The notes beneath the pieces are model-generated. The model was given only the letters and a program-made list of their open reading frames with translations, made no database searches and was not told where the DNA came from. Below, one piece after another: positions 43,362 to 52,124 of a stretch of DNA of 59,081 nucleotides. The stretch's first letter is position 1. Each line of letters begins with the position of its first letter. Source of the DNA: a bacterium (GTDB taxonomy: Bacteria > RUG730 > JAAEPJ01); contig JAAEPJ010000453.1 of NCBI GenBank assembly GCA_024222485.1, positions 1-59,081 on the forward strand. The letters are read 5' to 3'. The position numbers and the translations under genes are program-made.

Positions 43362-44431
43362 AACATATTTATATTCAGCGAGAGATAAGAAACCATCCAA
43401 AAACTAGACGAATAATTGATAAGCTAAACTGTTCCATTAGCTATATCGATGAAATTTCTGATGTGCCTAGTCATTATTTTGATAAAAAAAAATCACTTAT
43501 TCTCGCTTCTCAACAAGGTGATTTTATTAAAGAATGTCCATGCACTCCACATTACTTAGGCTGTAAATACCATGTTGTTGAGTTAGCCGTTGGCTGTCTT
43601 TATGATTGTACTTATTGTTATCTCCAGCAATACCAGAATATTTTTGCAACTACTTTTTATGTTAACTTTGAAGATATGTATCGAGAGTTTGAGCAGCTTC
43701 TTGCTAGTGATCCAGATAGGATTTTCAGGGTTGGCTTTGGTGAATATGCGGACTCACTATTTTTAGATGATATTTTAAATTATACGCAAGAGATTAGTAA
43801 ACATTTAAGTCAGATGAAATCTCAAAATTACTTGATTGAGTATAAAACAAAGAGTAATAATATTAATAATCTTTTGAGATTTAAACCAACGGGGCATGAA
43901 GTCGTCGGTTGGAGTTTAAATGCTCAAACTATTTCAGAAAATGAGGAAAAGTTTGCTGGAAATATTGTAAATAGATTAACAGCTATGAAAAAGTGTGTGA
44001 ATCAAGGCTATTTTGTTGCTGTGCACTTTGATCCTTTAGTCTATTTTGATGGTTGGGAAGTGGAGTATTTGAATATTATTAATCAGCTCTTTGATAACAT
44101 TGATAAAAAAAGAATTCTTTGGATTAGTATTGGTTCTTTAAGGTTCAACCCAGGGCTGAAACCAATTATAGAGTATCGTCATCCTGAGTCTAAAATAGTG
44201 GCAACAGAACTAATCAAAGGTGTAGATAATAAAATGCGTTATCCAAAGGTTATAAGGAAAAAGCTTTATTCGCAAATCGTGGATTTTATTAAGAAGAGAG
44301 ATCCATCTGCTTTTATTTATTTCTGTATGGAAGATAAAGATATTTGGTTAGATGTTTTAGGAAAACAGGTTGAAGAAGATGAAGATATTGGGATGCTTTT
44401 TAAAAAACAGGTTATGAAATGTTTTAAGTAG
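43340..44431 (+). CDS. Spore photoproduct lyase-like radical SAM protein
   Basis: Three hundred sixty-three residues of the SPL family. The SAM cluster motif is C86-x3-C90-x2-C93 (GCLYDCTYCYLQ), with ECPCTPHYLGCKYHVVELA before it and VGWSLNAQTIS, VAVHFDPLVYFDGW and the C-terminal FCMEDKDIWLDVLG after. In bona fide SPL a cysteine about 44 to 50 residues after the cluster donates a hydrogen atom; here the aligned stretch FRVGFGEYADSL has none. It may repair no spore photoproduct, and the organism shows no sign of sporulation. Related non-spore SPL-like proteins occur in many bacteria. Overlaps the ParB-like gene. Confidence 0.85.
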   Translation: MDPITEIKHIYIQREIRNHPKTRRIIDKLNCSISYIDEISDVPSHYFDKKKSLILASQQGDFIKECPCTPHYLGCKYHVVELAVGCLYDCTYCYLQQYQNIFATTFYVNFEDMYREFEQLLASDPDRIFRVGFGEYADSLFLDDILNYTQEISKHLSQMKSQNYLIEYKTKSNNINNLLRFKPTGHEVVGWSLNAQTISENEEKFAGNIVNRLTAMKKCVNQGYFVAVHFDPLVYFDGWEVEYLNIINQLFDNIDKKRILWISIGSLRFNPGLKPIIEYRHPESKIVATELIKGVDNKMRYPKVIRKKLYSQIVDFIKKRDPSAFIYFCMEDKDIWLDVLGKQVEEDEDIGMLFKKQVMKCFK

Positions 44432-45083
44432 TTGGCCATGCTCGCTCATAGAAATATTGTATTTTTATTAATTTTATCTTAAGAAATTTTTTATTAGAGT
44501 AATTGTAATATCCTATATCAATCAATAAATTTTTAAAACCTAGAATTTAACCTGACACACACGCTAATATATGGACTCAATCTTTTTTCCGTTTTGATTA
44601 TTAGAAATTTTTTAAATTTTAGTAAGATTTTTTTTATTGCAATATCCTTGCTATTTAAAAGTGTTTGTATTGAGAGATATAATAATATTAAAAGTTCTGA
44701 TTAAATAACGTATAAAGATTTTGTCGTAAATGTTTAGATAGATTTGAATGAGCAAAATATGAATTAAAATTAAGAGGATGACCTAGATAATTCCGATAAG
44801 TTAGGAAGCATCGTTTATTTTTATTATAATAATAAATTTGGATTAACTACGCTTTATCAAGGCGTTAATTTTAAAAAGTTTGAGGGAAAATATTTATCTT
44901 GAAAGTTATGATTTTTTTACTATCATTTTCTATTTGTTTGTTGATATAATTTTGTTAAAAGTAAACATTAATTAAAAATAGGAATAAAAATCTATTAATT
45001 TTAGCAAATTTATTAAGTTATAGCTTTGTTATTGAATATGTAAAAAACATTAATTTTTATGAAATAATATTAGGAATTTCACA
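44432..45083. other. Long AT-rich intergenic region before dnaE
   Basis: About 650 bases without a gene. A 43-codon open stretch with no start (44774-44902) reads DNSDKLGSIVYFYYNNKF and so on, with in-frame stop codons just upstream, and looks like a possible remnant of a coding sequence. A TATAAT at 44678 and another at 44945 lack good -35 elements. The rest shows nothing I can name. Confidence 0.5.
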
Positions 45084-48000
45084 ATGTCAAAGTCAAAATT
45101 TGTTCACTTACATTTACATACAGAGTACAGCTTGCTAGATGGCGCAATTCGTATTTGCGATGTCAAAGGAAAGTCGGCTGATTTATTTAAAGTCGCACAT
45201 CAGCATGGGATGGATGCTATCGCAATGACTGATCATGGTTGTATGTATGGGACCATTGAATTTTACCAAACATGTATGAAAGAGGGGATTAAGCCAATTA
45301 TTGGTGCTGAAGTTTATGTCGCCCCAAAATCGAGGTTTGATAAAAAAGATACGAGAAAGAACTCTTCCTATCATTTAGTTCTTCTTGCAGAGAATGAGAT
45401 CGGGTATAAAAACTTAATGAAGTTGGTTTCTATTGGTTTTCTTGAAGGTTTTTATTATAAACCGCGTATTGATAAAGAGGTGCTTAAGCAGTACTCTGAA
45501 GGATTAATTGCATTGTCTTCCTGTATGAAAGGAGAAGTTCCTCAAGCCTTACTTAATAAAAATCAAAGGTATGCAGAAGAACTTACAGAGAAGTATATTG
45601 ATATTTTTGGTAAAGATAATTTTTTCATTGAGTTGCAGGATAATGGTGTTGATGGTCAAAAAGAACTTAATAAAGAGCTTTATCAAGTTGCACAGAAGTT
45701 TGGATTAGGTTGTGTCGCGACGAATGATGCTCATTATGTAAATAAAGAAGATGCCTATATTCAAGAAATTTTATTGTGCATTGGTACAGCCAAAACTTTA
45801 AATGATCCAAACCGGATGAAGTTTGCTTCTGATGAATTTTATTTTAAATCAGCAGAACAGATGGCTGAGATATTTAAAGAATATGATGGTGCGATTGAGA
45901 ATACAGTTAAGATTGCAGAGCGTTGTAATGTAGAGATAGATTTTTCTAAAATGTATCTCCCTGAATACCAGGTTCCTGAGGGGTTTGATGAAAATACATA
46001 TCTTTTACATTTATGTGAAGAAGGGATCAAAGAACGCTATAAAGAAATAAATAAAGAAGTTAGATCACGCTTAGATCATGAATATAAAATTATTGCTCAA
46101 ATGGGGTTTTCTGCTTATTTTTTAATTGTTTATGATTTTATTAAATATGCGCGTGAGCAAGGTATTCCAGTTGGACCTGGCAGAGGATCAGGTGCGGGGA
46201 GTATTGTGGCGTATCTTTTAAAAATTACAGATGTTTGTCCTTTAGAGTATGGCTTGATTTTTGAGAGGTTTTTAAATCCTAGTAGAATTTCTATGCCTGA
46301 CCTTGATATCGATTTCGCTGATTCTGGACGTGAACAAGTCATTGACTATGTCCGCAATAAATATGGAGAGAAAAATGTTGCCCAGATTGTGACCTTTGGC
46401 AGCATGCAAGCAAGGCTTGCTTTGCGTGATGTTGGACGGGTGATGGATATTCCCCTTAAGGATGTTGATAAATTAGCGAAACTTATTCCGACAGGCTCTA
46501 CCCTTTATGAAGCAACTCAGGAAGTTGCAGATTTGAAAAAGATTTTAAAAGAGGATGAACGATTATCTGATCTCTTTGATATTTCTAAGAAGATTGAGGG
46601 GATTAAACGACATATTGGTGTCCATGCGGCAGGTCTTTTAATTTCCAAAGATGATATGACTAACCATGTTCCATTTGCTAAGTCTTCAAAGAATATTATT
46701 ACAACTCAGTATGAAGGGAATTCTTTAGTTAGTTTGGGGCTTTTAAAAATGGATTTTTTAGGGCTTAAAAATTTAACTATTATTGATAATGCTATGCAAC
46801 TTATTAAAAAATATCGAGGGATTTCTTTTGATATTGATAATGTTGAACTCGATGATAAAAAAACATATAAGCTTTTAAGTAAAGGATATGCGGTTGGTGT
46901 ATTTCAGATGGAAAGCACTGGTATGCGTGATCTTTTAAGAAAGCTTCGACCTGAAAATATTGAAGATATTATAGCGTTAATTGCTTTATACCGACCGGGA
47001 CCTATGGGGAGCGGTATGCTTGATGACTTTGTTTTAAGAAAACATGGGAAGCGTGAGATTAAATATGATCATCCACTTTTGGAAGGTATTTTGAAAGAGA
47101 CATATGGTGTTATTTTATATCAAGAACAGGTGATGTGTATGTCGACTGTCCTTGCAGGGTTTTCTGCGGCTCAAGCAGATAACTTGAGAAAAGCAATGGG
47201 TAAAAAAATTCCTGAGATTATTGAGAAGGAACGCGAGAACTTTATTACTGGTGCGATTAAAAACAATGTGGATGAAAAAATAGCAGATAGTATTTTTGAA
47301 AATATTGTAAAATTTGGAGGCTATGGATTTAATAAAAGTCATAGCACGGCTTATGGCATGGTTTCTTATCGGACCGCTTATTTAAAAGCAAACTATCCTG
47401 TTGAGTATATGTGTTCTCTTCTTAATAATGAAATTGGTAATAATGATAAGGTTGCTTTTTATGTATCTGAGTGTAATTCTATGGGGATTGAAATTTTACC
47501 ACCGGATATTAAGAGGAGTAAAGCATTGTTTTCTGTAGAAGACTTAGAAAATAAAAAAATTAGATTTGCTTTAACAGCGATTAAAAATGTTGGATCTTCT
47601 CCTGCAGTAGCGATTGAAGAAGCAGCAAATAAACATGAATTTAAATCTTTTACAGATATGTTGCGAAGGGTTAAGCCTAATAGTTTAAATAAAAAAGCGA
47701 TTGAAAATTTAGCTAAAGCCGGTGCTTTTGATTGTATGGGCTATCAGCGTGCACAGGTCATTGCTGGTGCTGAGCCTATTTTGGCAAGTATCAATCGTAG
47801 TAATAAAGATGTTGGGGCAGGACAGTTTTCTTTATTTGACTCGATGGCAGAAGAGGAGGAGACTATTAATGATTTAGCTAAGTGTGAAGAATGGACTGAT
47901 CATGAGTTTTTGAAAAATGAAAAAGAAGTCATTGGTTTTTATTTTTCTGGGCATCCTTTGACTAATATCGCTAAAGAGATTAAATCTTTTTCAAAGCTGA

Positions 48001-48530
48001 ACCTTAAGGCTATTGATGTGAGTTATGCCAACTCTGAGATTCAGCTTGTTTGTTTAATTACTCATGTTAGAAGGTTAAAGACTAAGAAAGGGAAGGAGAT
48101 GGCTTTTTTAAATATTGAAGACTTGACTGATGAAAGAGAAGTCGTCGTTTTTCCATGTCCATTTTTAAAGTATGCGGCAAACTTAGTGGAAGATAAAATT
48201 GTTCTTTTAACTGGCAAGGTTGAATTAAAGGATGAACAGAATATCAGTATTCTAGCAAATTCAATTATTCCTTTTGCGGATGCTAAGACCGATATGATTA
48301 AATCTTGTGATTTAGCAATCAACCCGATTGGTTTGGAATATGGAAAATTAGAAGAATTAAAAGATAAGTTTTTAAACAATATTGGTGCTTGTGAGGTTGT
48401 TTTAAATCTTACGAGTATGCATCATGGGAATGTCAGAGTTAAGGTGAAACCAAGGATTGCCATGACGGTAGAGATAGAAAATTATTTAAAAGAAGAATTC
48501 GGTGAAGATTCTATTACTTATTCTGTATAG
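45084..48530 (+). CDS. dnaE: DNA polymerase III subunit alpha
   Basis: Replicative polymerase of 1148 residues. Domains in order: PHP (HLHTEYSLLDG, AMTDHGCMYG), polymerase palm with the catalytic aspartates D406 and D408 in MPDLDIDFADSGRE, the thumb/fingers (GRGSGAGS, HIGVHAAGLL, LYRPGPMGSGM, FNKSHSTAYG), helix-hairpin-helix region, and a C-terminal OB fold (QLVCLITHVRRLKTKKG). It is the DnaE1 type. The start ATG lies behind aggaatttcaca, with only a fair ribosome site. It stands alone, flanked by a 650-base gap and a pseudogene. Confidence 0.97.
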   Translation: MSKSKFVHLHLHTEYSLLDGAIRICDVKGKSADLFKVAHQHGMDAIAMTDHGCMYGTIEFYQTCMKEGIKPIIGAEVYVAPKSRFDKKDTRKNSSYHLVLLAENEIGYKNLMKLVSIGFLEGFYYKPRIDKEVLKQYSEGLIALSSCMKGEVPQALLNKNQRYAEELTEKYIDIFGKDNFFIELQDNGVDGQKELNKELYQVAQKFGLGCVATNDAHYVNKEDAYIQEILLCIGTAKTLNDPNRMKFASDEFYFKSAEQMAEIFKEYDGAIENTVKIAERCNVEIDFSKMYLPEYQVPEGFDENTYLLHLCEEGIKERYKEINKEVRSRLDHEYKIIAQMGFSAYFLIVYDFIKYAREQGIPVGPGRGSGAGSIVAYLLKITDVCPLEYGLIFERFLNPSRISMPDLDIDFADSGREQVIDYVRNKYGEKNVAQIVTFGSMQARLALRDVGRVMDIPLKDVDKLAKLIPTGSTLYEATQEVADLKKILKEDERLSDLFDISKKIEGIKRHIGVHAAGLLISKDDMTNHVPFAKSSKNIITTQYEGNSLVSLGLLKMDFLGLKNLTIIDNAMQLIKKYRGISFDIDNVELDDKKTYKLLSKGYAVGVFQMESTGMRDLLRKLRPENIEDIIALIALYRPGPMGSGMLDDFVLRKHGKREIKYDHPLLEGILKETYGVILYQEQVMCMSTVLAGFSAAQADNLRKAMGKKIPEIIEKERENFITGAIKNNVDEKIADSIFENIVKFGGYGFNKSHSTAYGMVSYRTAYLKANYPVEYMCSLLNNEIGNNDKVAFYVSECNSMGIEILPPDIKRSKALFSVEDLENKKIRFALTAIKNVGSSPAVAIEEAANKHEFKSFTDMLRRVKPNSLNKKAIENLAKAGAFDCMGYQRAQVIAGAEPILASINRSNKDVGAGQFSLFDSMAEEEETINDLAKCEEWTDHEFLKNEKEVIGFYFSGHPLTNIAKEIKSFSKLNLKAIDVSYANSEIQLVCLITHVRRLKTKKGKEMAFLNIEDLTDEREVVVFPCPFLKYAANLVEDKIVLLTGKVELKDEQNISILANSIIPFADAKTDMIKSCDLAINPIGLEYGKLEELKDKFLNNIGACEVVLNLTSMHHGNVRVKVKPRIAMTVEIENYLKEEFGEDSITYSV

Positions 48531-48566
48531 TAATTTTTGCTGTTTATTTATTAATAAGGAGTTAAA

Positions 48567-49543
48567 GTGAGAAAAATATTATTATTACTTTTATGTTTTA
48601 TCTATTCGTTTAGTTTTTTACTATCCAAAATTGATTATCAAAATTGATTATAAAGAGATAACAGTTGCTATTGATGGGAAAGATATTAGGGCGGATATTT
48701 TACTGGTGGATGGTAAGGGATATTTATTGGCCACTAATATTGCAGAGGCGATTGCAGCTGATATTGAGGTTACATCAACAAAGGCTATTTTTAATTTTAT
48801 TAATAACACTTTGGAATTTTAAGCAAATATTAAGACAGCCTTATTAAACAATAAAAAGATTGAACTCTATAAAAAACCTTTATCTATAAATAATCAGTTT
48901 TATATTTCACTAGGGTTTGTTTTGAGCAAATATTTTAAAGAAATTACAGGATATAGTGTTGATTGGAATTACCAAAATAAGGTTTTGAGATTAACGAAAA
49001 ATATTAATTTCAAGCCATTTAAAACCAGAAGAAAAATATAGGAAGGTAATAAACGCTAAAAAAGGTGCGGTGACTTATATTTACAAAGATTATGGTCATC
49101 CTGGTAATAAGTTTGGTATCATCGAAATGAATGGTGACACTAATAATATAAAAATGCTAAATAATGTTTCAATAGGTCATAAAGAAGGGCTGTCTTGTAT
49201 GAAGATTATGTATTATCCTAATGATGTAGATAATGCTATAATTAATGGATGGTCAAGTTTGAAGCTAAAGTTATATCTGCCACAAAACTTTAGTGGTTAT
49301 ACAAAAATTATTTTTTGGATTAGGGGTGAGGTAGGAGGAGAGACGATAGATAGTATTAGAGTCGGAACTTCAGAAAAAAATGAGCTTGGCTCACTTATTT
49401 TAAGAAATACATGGGAGCAATATGAAATTGGCTTAGAAAGCTTAGAAATTAATCTAACAGATACGGGTTTAATGATGATATTTGAAGCTGATTCTAATCC
49501 TCAAGGTTCAATTTTTTATCTTGATGATGTTCACTTTGTATGA
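48567..49543 (+). pseudogene. Disrupted gene: amidase-type N-terminal domain plus jelly-roll domain
   Basis: Reading from GTG 48567 (AAGGAG 6 bases upstream) gives a signal peptide that stops at 48645. The cause is a perfect 13-bp tandem duplication (CAAAATTGATTAT at 48626-48638 and 48639-48651), which shifts the frame by one. Removing one copy restores the frame into VAIDGKDIRADILLVDGKGY, homologous to the start of the amidase that follows. A second lesion is TAA at 48820 (where the paralogue has K80), after which homology resumes (YISLGFVLSKYF versus YVPLGFVLSRYF). A third shift near 49040 leads into a jelly-roll domain (49070-49543; IIFWIRGEVGGE, IFYLDDVHFV). It is a recently decayed paralogue. 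Confidence 0.88.
48626..48651 (+). repeat. 13-bp perfect tandem duplication
   Basis: CAAAATTGATTAT occurs twice back to back. The second copy adds 13 bases to the reading frame of the pseudogene and shifts it. Loss of one copy would restore the reading frame at this point. Confidence 0.95.
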
Positions 49544-49623
49544 GATTTTAGTTAATTATACTTTCTATGAGTTTGAAGCATAGAATTTTATAAATAATAA
49601 AATCATAAAGGTTATATTAAAAT

Positions 49624-50877
49624 ATGATGTCAAAACTTAATAAATTTTTCCTGTTCTTTTTTTTATTAGTCTCTTTTTTATTTTCTATGGATATTCAAGT
49701 TAATGTCGATGGTAAAAAATATGATTCTAAGCTTGAAATTGTCAATGGGAAAGGATATTTGAATGTTGAAGACATTGCTAGTTTTTATGATGCTGAAATT
49801 AGTTATGGGATGGTTTCAAAGACTGTTCTTTTCACTTTGAAGAAAGGTGAAGTTGAGTTTAAGGCTAATTCTAATACCGTTTTAGTTAATTCTAAAAAAA
49901 TACTATTTAAAAAAGAAGCAAAGATAATGAATGGAACTTTCTATGTTCCGCTGGGGTTTGTGCTTTCAAGATATTTTATGAATGCTTCGGGCTATAAAAC
50001 TATCTGGAGTTATGATGAAAAATTTTTAAAATTAGTATCGCCATCTAGAAAAAAAAAAATTGATCGTCAAGAAGAGTCTCCACCAAGAAAATCAAAACCT
50101 TTACAAAAAAAGCTTGAATATCTTCCCCAGTCTCAAATCTCTAAGGAAAGTAAAGCATTAAAAGTCTCACCTTTAAATACCCAAGAGTCACGAGTCACGA
50201 AGTTAGATATAATTGTTATTGATGCTGGGCATGGGGGGAAAGACCCAGGAGCGATTGCTAGAAGTGGTGCATTAGAGAAAGATTTAAACTTGGCATTAGC
50301 TAAAAAACTGGCAAATATTTTAGAGAAAAAGTACAAAAAAAAAGTAATTTTAACAAGAGATACGGATGTTTTTATTCCACTGCGTGGACGAACTAAGATA
50401 GGTAATGCGAATAATGCAGACCTTTTTGTGAGTATCCATGCTAATGCAAATAAGAATAAGAGTCGGAAAGGTTTTGAAATTTACTTTTTATCTGAAAGGG
50501 CCTCTGATGATGAGGCTGCAGAGGTTGCACAGTTTGAGAATGCGGTAATTAGTTATGAGGAAGAATTAGAAGCAGATGTTAATACCATCCTTTGGTCAAT
50601 GACTTTAAATGAATATATTAATGAATCTAGTGAAGTCAGTTTTTTTATTAATGATGCCGTTGAAACAAATATTGTAAAGCATAATAATAGAGGAGTAAAA
50701 CAAGCAGGGTTTACCGTTCTTAAAGGGGCTAAAATGCCAGCGGTATTAGTGGAGGTTGGATATATAACGAATATTCATGATTTGGCTTTTATGTCTAGTA
50801 ATACTTTTAAAAATAAAATGGCTGAAGCTATTGCGGAAGGTATTGTTGACTATGAAAAAAACTTAAATACTAGATAA
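49624..50877 (+). CDS. N-acetylmuramoyl-L-alanine amidase (Amidase_3) with copper-amine-oxidase-type N domain
   Basis: Secreted zinc amidase of 417 residues that removes stem peptides from peptidoglycan. After a signal peptide (about 1-22) is a domain of the copper-amine-oxidase N-terminal type (about 23-140, with GKGYLNVEDIA and FYVPLGFVLSRYF), a charged linker (140-190), then Amidase_3 with zinc ligands H203 (IDAGHGGKDPG), E218 (ALEKDLNL) and H272 (VSIHANANK), and catalytic E377 (VLVEVGYITN). The pseudogene just upstream has a homologous N domain. murI follows, so both act on the cell wall. Confidence 0.93.
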   Translation: MMSKLNKFFLFFFLLVSFLFSMDIQVNVDGKKYDSKLEIVNGKGYLNVEDIASFYDAEISYGMVSKTVLFTLKKGEVEFKANSNTVLVNSKKILFKKEAKIMNGTFYVPLGFVLSRYFMNASGYKTIWSYDEKFLKLVSPSRKKKIDRQEESPPRKSKPLQKKLEYLPQSQISKESKALKVSPLNTQESRVTKLDIIVIDAGHGGKDPGAIARSGALEKDLNLALAKKLANILEKKYKKKVILTRDTDVFIPLRGRTKIGNANNADLFVSIHANANKNKSRKGFEIYFLSERASDDEAAEVAQFENAVISYEEELEADVNTILWSMTLNEYINESSEVSFFINDAVETNIVKHNNRGVKQAGFTVLKGAKMPAVLVEVGYITNIHDLAFMSSNTFKNKMAEAIAEGIVDYEKNLNTR

Positions 50878-50896
50878 TTTTGATAAGGATATTTAT

Positions 50897-51700
50897 ATGA
50901 TAAAGCATGGCATTGGTATTTTTGATTCAGGGCTTGGTGGTTTAACTGTCATGAAAGCAATTAAAGAGGCTCTTCCTTGTGAAAATATTATTTATTTTGG
51001 AGATACTGCAAGGGTTCCATATGGGAATAAATCTCCGGAAACAATCAAGCGTTTTGCCAAAGAAATGACAGATTTTCTTTGTAGCAAGAATATTAAAATT
51101 TTAGTTGTAGCTTGTAATACGGCATCGGCATTTGCACTTGAATATCTAAAAACGATTCTAGATATTCCTGTTGTTGGAGTGATTGAACCTGGTTCTAAAA
51201 GTGCATTAGAAGTTACTAAAACTAAAAAGATAGGTGTCATAGGCACCAAGGGGACAATTAATAGTGGTGTATATGAAAATATTCTATCGCGTTTAGATTC
51301 AACCGTCGAGGTTCAGGTTAAAGCTTGTCCTCTTTTTGTGCCTTTAGTGGAAGAAGGCTGGGTAGAAAATAAAATTACAGAAGATATTGCAAAGCAATAT
51401 TTAGCAGATTTAACAGGTATTGATACTTTAATTTTAGGCTGTACTCATTACCCTATTTTAAAAAAAGTAATTGAGAATATTTTGGGGGATTCTGTTATAA
51501 TTGTTGATTCTGCTATTGAAACAGCTCAAGTGGTACGAAATACTATAAAGCTCAATGCTATGGAGCAGAAAGCATGTCAAGGGCAATCTGAGTTTTTTGT
51601 TAGTGATGATCCTGGAAAATTTAGGGAAGTAAGTAGAAAATTCTTAGATGAAGATATTTGTCAAGAAATGTTATTAAGTAAAGTAATCTTAATGCCTTAA
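50897..51700 (+). CDS. murI: Glutamate racemase
   Basis: Interconverts L- and D-glutamate to supply peptidoglycan precursors. The two catalytic cysteines are C73 in VACNTASA and C182 in LGCTHYPIL; the N-terminal GIFDSGLGGLTV and DTARVPYGNKS are family blocks. It is 267 residues, full length, 19 bases after the amidase gene with AAGGAT before the ATG. Confidence 0.95.
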   Translation: MIKHGIGIFDSGLGGLTVMKAIKEALPCENIIYFGDTARVPYGNKSPETIKRFAKEMTDFLCSKNIKILVVACNTASAFALEYLKTILDIPVVGVIEPGSKSALEVTKTKKIGVIGTKGTINSGVYENILSRLDSTVEVQVKACPLFVPLVEEGWVENKITEDIAKQYLADLTGIDTLILGCTHYPILKKVIENILGDSVIIVDSAIETAQVVRNTIKLNAMEQKACQGQSEFFVSDDPGKFREVSRKFLDEDICQEMLLSKVILMP

Positions 51701-51731
51701 AAGAAAAAAATATATTTGGGGGATATTAATT

Positions 51732-52100
51732 ATGTTTGAGTTAAAAATAAAGTATCGATTTTCTTCTGCACATTGCTTACGAGAGTATAAGGGTAAATGT
51801 GAGAACTTGCATGGGCATAACTGGAAAGTTGAAGCGATTATTCGTGGGGAAGAATTGGATGGAATAGGAATATTGGTTGATTTTAAGGAGTGCAAGAAAG
51901 AACTCCATAAGTTGGTGGATACTTTAGATCATGTATTTATTAATGAATTAGAATATTTTAAAACAGTAAATCCTTCGGCAGAGAATTTAGCAAAGTATTT
52001 GCATACGGAATATAGTAAAGTAATGAATAGAGATCATGCTAAGGTCTATAAAGTAGCTGTTTGGGAAACGGATGATGCATGTGCGTCTTATACTCTTTAA
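51732..52100 (+). CDS. queD: 6-carboxytetrahydropterin synthase
   Basis: Makes 6-carboxy-5,6,7,8-tetrahydropterin from dihydroneopterin triphosphate, the first dedicated step of queuosine synthesis. Zinc ligands H14, H27 and H29 are in FSSAHCLREYKGKCENLHGHNW, with the catalytic C23. TLDHVFIN and the late glutamate in VAVWETDDACASY fit QueD. The protein has 122 residues. The following pathway enzymes, QueE and QueC, are encoded 33 kb upstream. GGGGGATATT precedes the ATG. Confidence 0.92.
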   Translation: MFELKIKYRFSSAHCLREYKGKCENLHGHNWKVEAIIRGEELDGIGILVDFKECKKELHKLVDTLDHVFINELEYFKTVNPSAENLAKYLHTEYSKVMNRDHAKVYKVAVWETDDACASYTL

Positions 52101-52124
52101 TGTTAGTTAGAGGAAGGACCATGT

